This document shows positions 1 to 8,565 of a stretch of DNA of 64,000 bases, piece by piece (position 1 is the first letter of the stretch; each line of letters begins with the position of its first letter). The DNA comes from Mycolicibacterium thermoresistibile (lineage in GTDB: Bacteria > Actinomycetota > Actinomycetes > Mycobacteriales > Mycobacteriaceae), in NCBI RefSeq assembly GCF_900187065.1, contig NZ_LT906483.1, positions 806,001-870,000 on the forward strand. The letters run 5' to 3'. Under the pieces are notes generated by a model. That model was given only the letters and a program-made list of their open reading frames with translations, ran no database searches and was not told where the DNA came from. A program made the position numbers and the translations under genes.

Positions 1-645
1 AAACCGACCTGGGAGGTTCCCCAGCTGATCGAGGATCCCGATCGGTACTACCCGATCGACCGCGCATCGCGGTACTGGTCGGTGCGGGTGCACCCCCAGA
101 TGGTGTCCGAAAACGCAATCGACAGTGCGCATTTCACCTATGTGCATCGAGCCGGCTCGAATCCGGTCATCCTCGACATCGATGACCGGGGCCCGATCCT
201 GCACGTGTCGCAGGAGATGGAGTTCGGCAGCCGGAAGAAATCCACCTGGCTCACCCCGGACGGACCGGTCAAGGGTTCACTCGAGATCGACTTGTTCGGT
301 CTCGGTCTGTCGCACACCCGCTTCGCCGGGGCGGATGAGGCCTACACCTTGGTGGGCGTCACCCCGATCGACGGCGAGACATCGGCCTACCGGATGACCA
401 ACTGGGCCCTGCGCAACACCGACGGCGACGAACCCGACGAGCTCGCGCGGCGTCGCATCGAGGAGCAGTTCCGGCAGGCGGAACGGGACTTCGTGATCTG
501 GGAAAACATGATCTACATCGACAAACCTCCGCTGATGCGCAGCGAGACCCGCGCCTACCGGGCGTTTCACACCTGGGCCGAGCGCTTCTACACCGGCTCC
601 GGCGCAGATGCGCGGGCGGCAGATGTTCGCGCCGGGAAACGCTGA
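1..645 (+). CDS. Rieske-type non-heme iron oxygenase, C-terminal part (5' end outside window)
   Basis: The frame is open from base 1, so the gene enters from the left and only about 214 C-terminal residues are visible. The segment ENAIDSAHFTYVH carries the Asp-x2-His-x4-His spacing typical of the mononuclear iron site in ring-hydroxylating and KshA-like oxygenase alpha subunits. The Rieske [2Fe-2S] domain would lie upstream of the window. Such enzymes add oxygen to aromatic or steroid-like substrates using electrons from a reductase. The P450, ferredoxin and acyl-CoA genes that follow on the same strand suggest a shared catabolic cluster. The substrate cannot be read from this fragment. Confidence 0.8.
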   Translation, partial: KPTWEVPQLIEDPDRYYPIDRASRYWSVRVHPQMVSENAIDSAHFTYVHRAGSNPVILDIDDRGPILHVSQEMEFGSRKKSTWLTPDGPVKGSLEIDLFGLGLSHTRFAGADEAYTLVGVTPIDGETSAYRMTNWALRNTDGDEPDELARRRIEEQFRQAERDFVIWENMIYIDKPPLMRSETRAYRAFHTWAERFYTGSGADARAADVRAGKR

Positions 646-823
646 CGCCGGGACGAAACATCGGTATGAAAAGTGAGGTGTGCAATATTTGGAAATCCTA
701 GTGACGTACTACTCAGTATGATAACTTTGTGATCCGGACAGCCTGCCCGCAATCAGCCTCGGGCGACGCCAGGGGCGTCGGCCGGCGGGCAACTTTCACC
801 GAAAATCCGAAAAGGAGCAGCTG

Positions 824-2035
824 ATGACGGCATCGGATGTCACAGTCTCGCCAGCGGACTATGACCCGGCGGACCAAGAGGGTCTGCAGGACCCGCAGCC
901 GATGTATCGGGCCCTGCGCGCGGCGCGGGTGGCCTACAGCGAGAAGCAGGAAGGTGGTTTCTACGCCCTCGCGCGCTACGAGGACGTGCACGGTGCGGCG
1001 CGCGACTGGCAGACCTTCAGCTCGGCCGACGGGATCACCCTCCCGGCGGTCGGCAACCCGGAGCCGTTCATCCCGATCGAGGTCGATCCGCCGCGGTTGC
1101 AGGAGTACCGTCGCATCCTGGCCCCGTTGTTCACTCCGGCGAAGACCAAGGAGATGGTGCCCGAACTGCGCCGGATCGCGCGGGAGATCATCGACGACAT
1201 CGCGAAGCGGAACTCGTGTGAGTTCGTCGACGAGTTCGCCTACATGTATCCGACGGTCGCGATGTACCGTTCGCCGTGGATGGGTGAACCGCTGGAAGGG
1301 GAGAAGTTGGACCCCGAAGGGTCGGACGACTGGGCCCAGAATCTGCGGGACTCCGTCCGGACGTTCATCCACGGCTTCGGTGAACCGTCGGCACGGATCG
1401 CCGGCCTGATCATCGAGTATTCCAAGAAGCTGCTCGAACACCGGCGAGCCAACCCCGCCGACGACATCCCGACCTATCTGTTGAAGGCCGAGATCAACGG
1501 GCGGAAGCTGACCGAGGCGGAGATGCTGAACACGCTGCTGCTGCAGTTCAACGCGGGTCCGCCGACCACCGGGGCGTTCCTGAGCGGCGCGTTCTGGTTC
1601 CTGGCGCAGCGTCCCGACCTCCAGGAGGTGCTGGCCGGCGATCCGACGAAGATCCCCCTCGCCATGGAGGAGTTGCTCCGTTATCTCGGCCCGACGCAGG
1701 TCTCGAAGCGGACGACCACCCGGCCGGTGACCGTCGGCGGCACCGAGATCCCGGCGAAGTGTCCGGTCGGCCTGGTGTGGGCCGCGGCCAACCGCGATGA
1801 GGCGGAGTTCCCGAATGCCGAAGAGTTCGTGTTGGATCGCTTCCCCAACCGCCATATCGCGTTCGGGATGGGCGTACACCGCTGCATCGGTTCGAACGTC
1901 GCCCGTGCCCTCATCCAGATCTCGCTCGAGGAATGGTTCCGCCAGATTCCGAAGTTCTCGATCCGGCCCGGCTCACCGACCCCATGGGATGTCGGGATCT
2001 CCCGGAATCTCCAGAATCTGGAGTTGGTCTGGTGA
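824..2035 (+). CDS. Cytochrome P450 (403 aa) with an atypical I-helix
   Basis: A soluble bacterial class I P450. The heme loop FGMGVHRCIG places the thiolate ligand at Cys354, and the K-helix ExxR is in EELLR. The I-helix reads NAGPPTTG (residues 243-250). In the usual AGx(D/E)TT motif an acid precedes the two Thr, but here it is Pro247. The ATG at 824 follows a good AAGGAG ribosome site. Electrons probably come from the ferredoxin encoded 50 bases downstream. The missing acid suggests either an unusual route of oxygen activation or an altered reaction. The substrate is unknown, but the Rieske oxygenase and acyl-CoA synthetase neighbours point to degradation of a hydrophobic acid, sterol or aromatic compound. 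Confidence 0.93.
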   Translation: MTASDVTVSPADYDPADQEGLQDPQPMYRALRAARVAYSEKQEGGFYALARYEDVHGAARDWQTFSSADGITLPAVGNPEPFIPIEVDPPRLQEYRRILAPLFTPAKTKEMVPELRRIAREIIDDIAKRNSCEFVDEFAYMYPTVAMYRSPWMGEPLEGEKLDPEGSDDWAQNLRDSVRTFIHGFGEPSARIAGLIIEYSKKLLEHRRANPADDIPTYLLKAEINGRKLTEAEMLNTLLLQFNAGPPTTGAFLSGAFWFLAQRPDLQEVLAGDPTKIPLAMEELLRYLGPTQVSKRTTTRPVTVGGTEIPAKCPVGLVWAAANRDEAEFPNAEEFVLDRFPNRHIAFGMGVHRCIGSNVARALIQISLEEWFRQIPKFSIRPGSPTPWDVGISRNLQNLELVW

Positions 2036-2084
2036 CCCGGAAGGGCGCTCATGCAATGAGGTTGGCGCAATGAAAGAGGAGAGC

Positions 2085-2306
2085 ATGGATACCACGACCA
2101 AGGTGGGCCGGCTGTATGTGGAGGTCGACCAATCCGTTTGCCAAGGGCACGCGCTGTGCCATCGGGCGCTGCCGGAGGTCTTTCTCAGCGACGACGAGAC
2201 TGGGCTGTCTTACACCACGAACGAGCCGGTGCCACCGGAACTGGAGGACGAGGTGAAGGCCGCGGCGTCGAACTGCCCGGAGCGGGCCATTCGTCTCCGC
2301 AGTTAG
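2085..2306 (+). CDS. [3Fe-4S]-type ferredoxin (73 aa)
   Basis: Small acidic electron carrier with the CxGHxxC motif (CQGHALC), where His replaces the cysteine of a 4Fe cluster, and a distal Cys-Pro (NCPERAI). This is the pattern of the ferredoxins that serve actinobacterial P450s. The start at 2085 is chosen because AGAGGAG lies just before it; an in-frame ATG at 2070 would add five residues. It follows the P450 closely and is very probably its redox partner. A strong hairpin just after the stop separates it from the next gene. Confidence 0.9.
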   Translation: MDTTTKVGRLYVEVDQSVCQGHALCHRALPEVFLSDDETGLSYTTNEPVPPELEDEVKAAASNCPERAIRLRS

Positions 2307-2318
2307 CGACATCCGTCG

Positions 2319-2358
2319 CCCGTGGATCCTCGCCCGCCGCCGGGCGAGGATCCACGGG
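2319..2358 (+). terminator. Perfect 18-bp inverted repeat, probable terminator after the P450-ferredoxin pair
   Basis: Arms 2319-2336 and 2341-2358 are exact reverse complements (CCCGTGGATCCTCGCCCG) with a four-base loop CCGC. It lies 12 bases after the ferredoxin stop. There is no clear T-run, as is common for mycobacterial hairpin terminators. Confidence 0.75.
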
Positions 2359-2412
2359 TGTTTCCGGCCTGACGCCGGACGGCCGAACCTTCACGAACGA
2401 GACGGGGAAACA

Positions 2413-4029
2413 ATGCACTGGATTGAGGATTCCAGCCGCGAGAACGTCGCCGCGGGACGCGCGCTGGCGCTGCAGGCGGACGCGATCGGGGATGCGCCGT
2501 TCCTGGCGTCCGGCGATCGCCGCTACAGTTACGGCGAGGCCAACGAGACGGTGAACCGGTACGCGAACTCACTGCGTGCGCTCGGAGTCGAGGCCGGAGA
2601 CCCGGTGGCGATGCTGATGGACAACAGCCTTGAGTTCGTGTTCACCGCACTCGGGACCAACAAGCTCGGGGCGATGTGGGTCCCCACCAACACGAGTTAT
2701 CGGGGGGAATGGCTGGCCCGCACCTTCGTGGACGGAGGCGCCAAGGTGCTCGTCGTCGATGAGTCGCTGCTCGACCGCGCCACCGACAACGGGCTGGCCC
2801 GCCGCTTCGAGCGGGTGGTGGTCAACGGTGACCCCGCGGCGATCGCCGACGAGGCGGTGCGGCAGCGGGCGGTCGCACTGGCCGACTTCGCCGAGGGGGC
2901 AGGCACCGAGGTGACCTCGAGTGCCGACGCGGCCACCATCTCGTCGGTGATGTGGACCTCCGGGACCACCGGGCGTTCCAAGGGAGTCATGCAACCGTAC
3001 GGGGCCTGGTACGCCGCGGCGCGGATCTTCGCATCGGCCCGCGACCTGGCGCCGGGAGACGTCCTGTACTGCTGCGTCCCGCTGTTCAACTCCGGCGGCT
3101 GGTCGCTCAACGTGTTCCAGGCGCTGTACTCCGGCCTGTCGATCGCGATCGACCGGGAGTTCTCCGTCTCCCGGTTCTGGGATCGGGTCCGCCGCTACGG
3201 CGCAACGCAACTACTCACGCTCGGTTCGATGCACATGTACCTCTGGCAGCGAGAGGAGCGCGACGATGACGCCGACAATCCGGCGCGGGTGGCCGGCCTG
3301 CTGCCGCTCCCGGCTGAGATACGCGAGGCGTTCCAGAAGCGGTTCGGGCTCGAGAGGATCTGGCGAGGCTACGGTCAGAGCGAGATCATGCCGCTGTCGG
3401 TGTCGACACCCGAGCGCGAGGGGAATCCCGCCGGCGACGGCTTTCCCCGTCCCGATGTCGAGGTGGCACTGTTGGACGAGAGGGGGCGTGAGGTGCCGGT
3501 CGGTGAGGTCGGGGAGATCTGTGTGAGGCCGCGGCGGCCGGACGTGATGTTCCGTGGCTACTACAACAACGAAGAGGGCACCGCGAAAGCCTGGCGAGAC
3601 GGCTGGTATCACTCCAATGACCTCGGCCGGTTCGACGAAGCCGGCGAGCTGTACTTCGTCGACCGGGCGTCGGACTACATGCGGCACAAGGGCCGCAACA
3701 TCCCGTCGCTCGAGCTCGAGGAACTGATCGGTCGCCATCCCGCGGTCTATGAGGTTGCCGCACACGGTGTTCCGTCGCAGGATCTCGCCGAAGAGGACGA
3801 GGTGAAGATCTGCGTCATCCTCCGGGAGGGGCACGAGCTGGAGCCGGAGGAGCTGATCCGGTTCATCAACGAGCGGGCGCCGTACTTCATGGTTCCGCGC
3901 TACGTCGAGTTCGTCACCGAGTTGCCGCACACCCCGACGGGCCGGGTGCAGAAATTCAAGCTGCGGGAGCGCGGTGTCACCCCCGATACGTGGGACCGGG
4001 AGGCGGCGGGGCTGGTGCTCGAGCGGTAA
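2413..4029 (+). CDS. AMP-forming acyl-CoA synthetase / ligase (538 aa)
   Basis: ANL-superfamily enzyme that activates a carboxylic acid to an acyl-AMP and then to the CoA thioester. The phosphate loop WTSGTTGRSKGV, the adenine-site YGQSE, and the C-terminal hinge and lysine region PTGRVQKFKL are all visible. Length is typical of medium-chain or aromatic acid ligases. Starts at an ATG preceded by ACGGGGAA. It sits between the P450 system and an enoyl-CoA hydratase, fitting an oxidise-then-activate pathway. The acid used cannot be told from sequence. Confidence 0.92.
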   Translation: MHWIEDSSRENVAAGRALALQADAIGDAPFLASGDRRYSYGEANETVNRYANSLRALGVEAGDPVAMLMDNSLEFVFTALGTNKLGAMWVPTNTSYRGEWLARTFVDGGAKVLVVDESLLDRATDNGLARRFERVVVNGDPAAIADEAVRQRAVALADFAEGAGTEVTSSADAATISSVMWTSGTTGRSKGVMQPYGAWYAAARIFASARDLAPGDVLYCCVPLFNSGGWSLNVFQALYSGLSIAIDREFSVSRFWDRVRRYGATQLLTLGSMHMYLWQREERDDDADNPARVAGLLPLPAEIREAFQKRFGLERIWRGYGQSEIMPLSVSTPEREGNPAGDGFPRPDVEVALLDERGREVPVGEVGEICVRPRRPDVMFRGYYNNEEGTAKAWRDGWYHSNDLGRFDEAGELYFVDRASDYMRHKGRNIPSLELEELIGRHPAVYEVAAHGVPSQDLAEEDEVKICVILREGHELEPEELIRFINERAPYFMVPRYVEFVTELPHTPTGRVQKFKLRERGVTPDTWDREAAGLVLER

Positions 4030-4123
4030 GGCATCCGAGGAGAGACGACCGCGGCCGGTGCGGGCGGTCGGTGGTGGTGTCGGCCCGGTGCTGTGGGCCG
4101 CTGAAACGAGGTGAAGTAGAGCC

Positions 4124-4876
4124 GTGTCCGATCCAGTTCTGATGGCTGTCGAAGAGCGTGTCGCGGTCATCACCGTCAACGACCCGGAACGCCGGAACGC
4201 GGTGACGTTCGAGATGTCCGAAGCGCTGCGCGCCGCGGTCGCCCGCGCGGAGGCCGATGAGGCTGTGCACGCGGTGGTCGTGACCGGCGCGGGGCGGGCA
4301 TTCTGCGCGGGCGCGGACCTCGCCGCGTTGCGGACAGCCACCGAAGACGACCTGCGCCGGTTGTACGACGGTTTCATCGCGGTGGCCCGATGCACTCTGC
4401 CGACCGTCGCGGCGGTCAACGGTCCCGCGGTGGGTGCGGGACTGAACCTGGCGTTGGCCGCCGATGTGCGGATAGCGGGGCCGACAGCGGTGTTCGATCC
4501 CCGGTTCCAGAAGCTGGGTATCCATCCGGGCGGTGGCGCCACCTGGATGCTGCAGCGCGCGATCGGCCCACAGGCGGCCCGGGCGTCGTTGCTGTTCGGT
4601 CTGGGGTTCGACGCTGAAGCCGCGGTCCGGTCCGGCCTCGCGCTGAAGATCGCCGAGGATCCGGTGGCGGCCGCCCGGGAGTTGGCGGCCGGGCCGGCGG
4701 CGGCACCGCGCGATGTCGTCGTGGCCACGAAGGCATCGATGCGGGCGACGGCGAATCCCGGCGTCCCCGACACCGAGCAGCACATGCGGGCCGTCGACAC
4801 CGAACTCCCTCCGCAGGCGGCGTCGATCGCCGCACCTGCGTTCGCCGAGCGGATCGCCGCCGCTCTCCGGCGCTGA
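4124..4876 (+). CDS. Enoyl-CoA hydratase/isomerase family protein (250 aa)
   Basis: Crotonase-fold protein for hydration, isomerisation or related chemistry on acyl-CoA. The oxyanion-hole segments [10 protein letters not shown] and [11 protein letters not shown] are present and length is normal. The glutamates of a classical hydratase are not obvious in the second motif region, so an isomerase or other crotonase reaction is possible. GTG start at 4124 after GAGGTGAAG. It follows the acyl-CoA synthetase in the same direction and probably acts on its product. Confidence 0.9.
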   Translation: MSDPVLMAVEERVAVITVNDPERRNAVTFEMSEALRAAVARAEADEAVHAVVVTGAGRAFCAGADLAALRTATEDDLRRLYDGFIAVARCTLPTVAAVNGPAVGAGLNLALAADVRIAGPTAVFDPRFQKLGIHPGGGATWMLQRAIGPQAARASLLFGLGFDAEAAVRSGLALKIAEDPVAAARELAAGPAAAPRDVVVATKASMRATANPGVPDTEQHMRAVDTELPPQAASIAAPAFAERIAAALRR

Positions 4877-4916
4877 GCGGCTGTCGGCCACCCATCCTTG
4901 TCAGGCACCATGAGGT

Positions 4917-5678
4917 ATGGCCGGATATGTCGAGGTCCGGGCGTACGCCGAACTGAACGATTTTCTTCCGCCCGAGGCACGGGCGGTGACCGTGCGGCGA
5001 CCGTTCCAGCCCCATCAGACCGTCAAGGATGTGCTGGAAGCGATGGGGATCCCGCACACCGAGGTGGATCTGATCCTGGTCAACGGGGATCCGGTGGATT
5101 TCCCGCACCGGCCGGCGGCGGGGGACCGCATCGCCGCGTACCCGGTGTTCGAGGCGCTCGACATCGGACCGACCGCCCGGCTGCGGCCGGTCCCGCTGCG
5201 CGATCCGCGGTTCGTCGTCGATGTCAACCTGGGGCGGCTGGCGCGGCTACTGCGGCTGCTCGGGATGGACGTGTGGTGGTCCAGCACCGCCGGCGACAGG
5301 GAGTTGGCCGAGATCAGCGCGGCCCAGCAGCGGATTCTGCTGACCCGCGACCGCGGGCTGCTGAAGCGGCGCGCGGTGACACACGGTTTGTTCGTCCGCT
5401 CCGATCAGCCCGAGCAGCAGGTGATCGAGGTGGTGACCCGGTTGGACCTGGGCGCGCGGCTGGCGCCGTTCACCCGGTGCATGCGCTGCAACGGAATGCT
5501 GGTCGCGGTCGGCAAGGATGAGGTGCACGACCGGCTGGAGCCGCTGACCCGCCGGTACTACGACGAGTTCGCGCAGTGCACGGACTGCGATCGGATCTAC
5601 TGGCCGGGCACCCACCACGCCCGCATGCTGAAACTGGTCGAGCGGCTGCGGGCCGGCATGGTCACCGCTGGGGCGTGA
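4917..5678 (+). CDS. Mut7-C RNase domain protein with N-terminal ubiquitin-like domain (253 aa)
   Basis: Residues about 1-80 look like the ThiS/ubiquitin-like fold often fused to Mut7-C (motif VNGDPVDFPHRPAAGDRI). Residues about 95-240 form a PIN-like Mut7-C RNase with DVNLGRLARLLRLLG and LLTRDRGLLKRR, whose acidic residues would bind metal. Two Cys pairs (CMRC and CTDC) form a C-terminal zinc ribbon. The family is conserved in actinobacteria and expected to cleave RNA, but its target is unknown. Its 3' end overlaps the convergent next gene by 17 bases. Confidence 0.85.
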   Translation: MAGYVEVRAYAELNDFLPPEARAVTVRRPFQPHQTVKDVLEAMGIPHTEVDLILVNGDPVDFPHRPAAGDRIAAYPVFEALDIGPTARLRPVPLRDPRFVVDVNLGRLARLLRLLGMDVWWSSTAGDRELAEISAAQQRILLTRDRGLLKRRAVTHGLFVRSDQPEQQVIEVVTRLDLGARLAPFTRCMRCNGMLVAVGKDEVHDRLEPLTRRYYDEFAQCTDCDRIYWPGTHHARMLKLVERLRAGMVTAGA

Positions 5679-6147
5679 ACCGGATCGCGGCGATCCGTTC
5701 GCGGCGGGCGGCCTCGGCGAACTCCTCGACGGTCGGAATCCGTTGCTCGCGAAACGTCATGCCCAGCATGCGTTGTGCCCTCTTCACCCCGTTGGCCTGG
5801 GCGGTCTTGTGGCACAGTTGTGCGACCGTCGCGGGATCCTGGATCAGCTCGCCGCGCATGGTCCGGGTCTGGCGGTCGTGCAGTATCTCGGCCCGGGCGC
5901 CGTCGCGGAAGTTCCACTTCCACCCCGCACTGGAGATCGCGTAGAGATCGCCGTCGATCCAGTGGGCACTCAACGGAATCGAGTACCGCTTGCCGCTCTT
6001 GCGTCCGGTGACGTTGACGACCATGAATTCCTTGCCGGCGCCGCCCAGCAGCGGAGTCCGCAGCAGTGTGCGCAGGATCGGGTTGATGACGCGCAACACG
6101 GGTTCCGGCGGGTGCGACAGCGTGACCGCATGGCTCTGTTCTGTCAT
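5662..6147 (-). CDS. Ddn-like nitroreductase family protein, probably deazaflavin (F420)-dependent (161 aa)
   Basis: Belongs to the split-barrel family of mycobacterial Ddn (DUF385), whose members use F420H2 to reduce quinones or nitro compounds. Visible family features are VVNVTGRKSGKRYSIPL and the WKWNFRDGARAEI segment, which usually contacts F420. N-terminal residues are mildly hydrophobic, as in membrane-associated Ddn relatives. Convergent with, and overlapping, the Mut7-C gene. Physiological substrate unknown. Confidence 0.85.
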   Translation of the reverse strand: MTEQSHAVTLSHPPEPVLRVINPILRTLLRTPLLGGAGKEFMVVNVTGRKSGKRYSIPLSAHWIDGDLYAISSAGWKWNFRDGARAEILHDRQTRTMRGELIQDPATVAQLCHKTAQANGVKRAQRMLGMTFREQRIPTVEEFAEAARRERIAAIRFTPQR

Positions 6148-6187
6148 GGGTCAACGGTAGGGGCGTGGTGTTCAGGTGTCGAGAGAC

Positions 6188-6231
6188 AGCCCAGAAAGAG
6201 AAGCCCAGAAAGAGAAGCCCCAGAAAGAAGA
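6188..6231. repeat. Short purine-rich tandem repeat
   Basis: Two exact copies of AGCCCAGAAAGAGA (6188-6201 and 6202-6215), then a third imperfect 16-base copy to 6231. It lies in the 131-base gap between the CREST-type gene and the Ddn-like gene, both on the minus strand, so on the transcript it is a pyrimidine-rich leader. Function unknown; it may only be slippage-prone sequence. Confidence 0.8.
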
Positions 6232-6278
6232 GCCCGGAACGAACACGAAACCGGCCGGACCCGCGCCCAGTTTCGCGA

Positions 6279-6782
6279 TCACCCGGGCCGCACCATGGCC
6301 CGGGCGCCGGACGCCGCGGCGGTCGCGGACAACACATGCCAGACGCCGTGCCACTGCCACCAGCTGTCCGGGCTGCACAGCGGCGAGCCGGTGCGGCCCG
6401 CCAGATGGGCGGCCACCGCCAGCGCGAACACCGCACCTGCACCGGCCCACACCCGCCACCGTCGCCGCCCGGTGCGGAGCAACGCGAACGTATACACCAC
6501 CGCCACCGCGAGGATCGGCCAGTCATGCGCCGGTTGCGCCCACGACGGCTGCGGGCCGTGGTAGGCGAAGCTGTCGATCCCGACGGTCAGCAGCACCACG
6601 CCCGCCGTGCCGGCCAACAGCGAGTCCGCCGGTACCGCCCAGGTGAGCACCAGCCCGGCCGCGATCAGATACGCCAGGCTGGTGACGGCCAGCACCGGTT
6701 GGGCCAGCACGGCATCGACGAGGCGTTCACAGTCCGCGCCACCCATCCCGGCTGCGGGTGCTGCACGCAGGAACGCCGTCAT
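6279..6782 (-). CDS. CREST/alkaline-ceramidase-like membrane protein (167 aa)
   Basis: Small integral membrane protein with about five or six hydrophobic segments. Polar residues inside them match the CREST superfamily metal-hydrolase signature: Ser71-x3-His75 (SFAYH), Asp87 in HDW, and His145-x3-His149 (HGVWH). CREST proteins include alkaline ceramidases and PAQR receptors and are thought to cleave amides through a bound zinc ion. It lies 15 bases downstream of the esterase gene in the same direction, so the two may be co-transcribed and act on lipids. The assignment rests on the spacing of five residues, not overall similarity. Confidence 0.65.
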   Translation of the reverse strand: MTAFLRAAPAAGMGGADCERLVDAVLAQPVLAVTSLAYLIAAGLVLTWAVPADSLLAGTAGVVLLTVGIDSFAYHGPQPSWAQPAHDWPILAVAVVYTFALLRTGRRRWRVWAGAGAVFALAVAAHLAGRTGSPLCSPDSWWQWHGVWHVLSATAAASGARAMVRPG

Positions 6783-6797
6783 GGCCGTCGGTCGCCG

Positions 6798-8090
6798 TCA
6801 GCGTGGTGCCGGCTGCGCTCTCGGCCCTTCCCCGAGCACGGTGTTGGCGTAGATCTCGGCGAGGAACTGTTCCACGGCGACCGCGGTATGCGCGGCCCGC
6901 GCTGAGCCGAAGATGTCGAAAGCGTGTTGTGCCAGGGGCAATTCGGCGTACACCACCGGCTGGGTGCTGACTTCGCGCAGCCGCCGCACGAAGTCTCGGC
7001 CCTGTTCGACCGGCACCAGCGAGTCGTTGCGGCCGTGCAGCACGAAAAACGGTGGAGCGTCGGCGGAGATGTGGTTCACCGGGGACGCACTGGCATAGGT
7101 CTCCCGGTTCGACGAGTGCGGTTGTTTGATCACCCAGCGCTCCAGCAGCTCGGGCATCGACGGGTGCATCGCGTCGTCGAACCGGGTGAAGTCGTAGACG
7201 CCGTAGAACGGGACCGCCGCCTGCACCCGGGTGTCGGCGTCTTCGAAACCGGGCTGGAACCGGGGGTCGTTGGGGGTGAGCGCCGCCAGCGACGACAGGT
7301 GTCCGCCGGCCGAGCCGCCGGTGATCGCGAGGAAATCCGGGTCGCCGCCGTAGTCGGCGATGTGCTCCTTGACCCAGGCCAGCGCGCGTTTGACGTCGAT
7401 GATGTGGTCCGGCCAGGTATTGCGCGGGCTGTGCCGGTAGTTGATCGCCACACAGATCCAGCCCAGTTCGGCGAGGTGGCTCATCAACGGATGCGCCTGA
7501 CCCCGCTTGTTGCCGGTGGTCCACGCCCCGCCGGGAATCTGGAAGAGCACCGGCGCCTTGCCGTTGCGGTCGAGGTCGGGGCGCCGCCAGATGTCCAGAT
7601 GGTTGGCGCTGCCGTACGGCCCGTAGCTGATGTCGCCGTCGTGGGCGTAGTCGCGGTAGATCCGCAGCATCCGCACCGCACCGGGGGTCTTGGCGGTGCC
7701 GCCACCGGCGGGTCGGCGCCACAGCCCCTCGGAGTCGGTGCGACGGTGCAGGCCCAGGCCGTTGTCCAGGGCGGCGGTCAGGGTGCGGTCCGCGCGGTGG
7801 CCGGCCCGGTTGAAGTTGAGCAGGCCCAGCGCCGACACCGCGGCCGCCGACCAGGCGAAGATCCGCACCCGCCGAGTCAGCCCCCGGCTGGTCAGCGCCA
7901 GCCCGCCGACCTGGCTGGCCAGGGTCTGCAGCGGAAACTCCGACACCACCAGGCCGAACCCCCAGGCGAAGATCGACGGATACCCCTTGCTGAACAGGGG
8001 CCGGTAGCCGTTGACCGTCGACGCCAGACTCAAGAGGGCGGCCAGGATCGCCGCGATCTGCCGGGCCAGGTGAACGATCCGATCTCGCAT
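6798..8090 (-). CDS. LipC/LipM/LipO-type alpha/beta-hydrolase esterase (430 aa)
   Basis: The N-terminal 100 residues contain two or three hydrophobic segments that would anchor the enzyme in the membrane. The hydrolase domain follows. It has the oxyanion loop GGAWTTGNKRG, the nucleophile elbow GGSAGG, an aspartate in HGRNDSLVP and a histidine in LAQHAFDIF, a complete Ser-Asp-His triad. Length and layout match the mycobacterial LipC/LipM/LipO group of carboxylesterases. Likely substrates are short acyl esters of lipids or xenobiotics. First gene of a probable pair with the CREST-like protein. Confidence 0.88.
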   Translation of the reverse strand: MRDRIVHLARQIAAILAALLSLASTVNGYRPLFSKGYPSIFAWGFGLVVSEFPLQTLASQVGGLALTSRGLTRRVRIFAWSAAAVSALGLLNFNRAGHRADRTLTAALDNGLGLHRRTDSEGLWRRPAGGGTAKTPGAVRMLRIYRDYAHDGDISYGPYGSANHLDIWRRPDLDRNGKAPVLFQIPGGAWTTGNKRGQAHPLMSHLAELGWICVAINYRHSPRNTWPDHIIDVKRALAWVKEHIADYGGDPDFLAITGGSAGGHLSSLAALTPNDPRFQPGFEDADTRVQAAVPFYGVYDFTRFDDAMHPSMPELLERWVIKQPHSSNRETYASASPVNHISADAPPFFVLHGRNDSLVPVEQGRDFVRRLREVSTQPVVYAELPLAQHAFDIFGSARAAHTAVAVEQFLAEIYANTVLGEGPRAQPAPR

Positions 8091-8138
8091 GCGGTCACCT
8101 TACGGCGACGGAACACCTCTTCCGTCCACCCGCCCACG

Positions 8139-8194
8139 TTTGCGTAACGCCATGGCGGTTCCGGGCGCTCATTTCCGCCACTGCGTTACGCAAA
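8139..8194. repeat. Large inverted repeat between two minus-strand genes
   Basis: Arms 8139-8158 and 8175-8194 are complementary over 20 bases with two mismatches; the outer 12 bases (TTTGCGTAACGC / GCGTTACGCAAA) are perfect. The loop is 16 bases. It lies downstream of the 47-aa gene and upstream of the esterase start. It could end the small gene's transcript, or be an operator for the esterase. Confidence 0.7.
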
Positions 8195-8228
8195 TGTCTC
8201 TGCCGCCGGGTGCCGGCAGGCGCCTGCG

Positions 8229-8372
8229 CTACTGGTGGCGCTTCTTGTGCAGCACCGCCTCGGTCTGGCTCGCGGCGGCGTTCGCGGCCTTGGCCCGCTT
8301 CTCCGCGCGTTTCTCCTTGAGGGATTTGCCGGACTTCTTGGACATCGTCTGTCGTGGAGATTTGTCGGACAT
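8229..8372 (-). CDS. Small lysine-rich basic protein (47 aa)
   Basis: Starts at an ATG with GAAGGG eight bases upstream. A longer frame reaching 8534 lacks such a site and its extra residues look non-coding. The product begins MSDKSPRQTMSKKSGKS and is almost entirely Lys, Arg, Ala and Glu, with a helical stretch KEKRAEKRAKAANAAAS. It has no signal peptide or membrane segment. It looks like a nucleic-acid-binding or ribosome-associated peptide, but I do not recognise a defined function. Confidence 0.6.
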   Translation of the reverse strand: MSDKSPRQTMSKKSGKSLKEKRAEKRAKAANAAASQTEAVLHKKRHQ

Positions 8373-8565
8373 CGTCGGCCCTTCGATAGCGGGGCCTGAT
8401 TGGTCCCGGTACACCGACCGTACGCGTCCGGGCCGGTTTCGTCTCCGCACTGGCCTCCGTGCCGGACCGCCGGACAGCGATATCGACATTCGCCGCGACG
8501 GCATCGGCAAAGGTGAGGTAGCTTCAGTCGACACACCTGACAGGCCGCTGCCGAGGAGTTTGCCG

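Noticed and set aside
713..1879. 388-aa frame on the minus strand
   Set aside because: Antisense to the complete P450; Arg/Asp/Gly-rich composition with no family motif.
3211..4980. 589-aa frame on the minus strand
   Set aside because: Antisense to the acyl-CoA synthetase and enoyl-CoA hydratase; low-complexity product caused by high GC at third positions.
6188..6231. Tandem repeat considered as a CRISPR array
   Set aside because: Units are 14 bases, adjoining without spacers, and only two to three copies exist.
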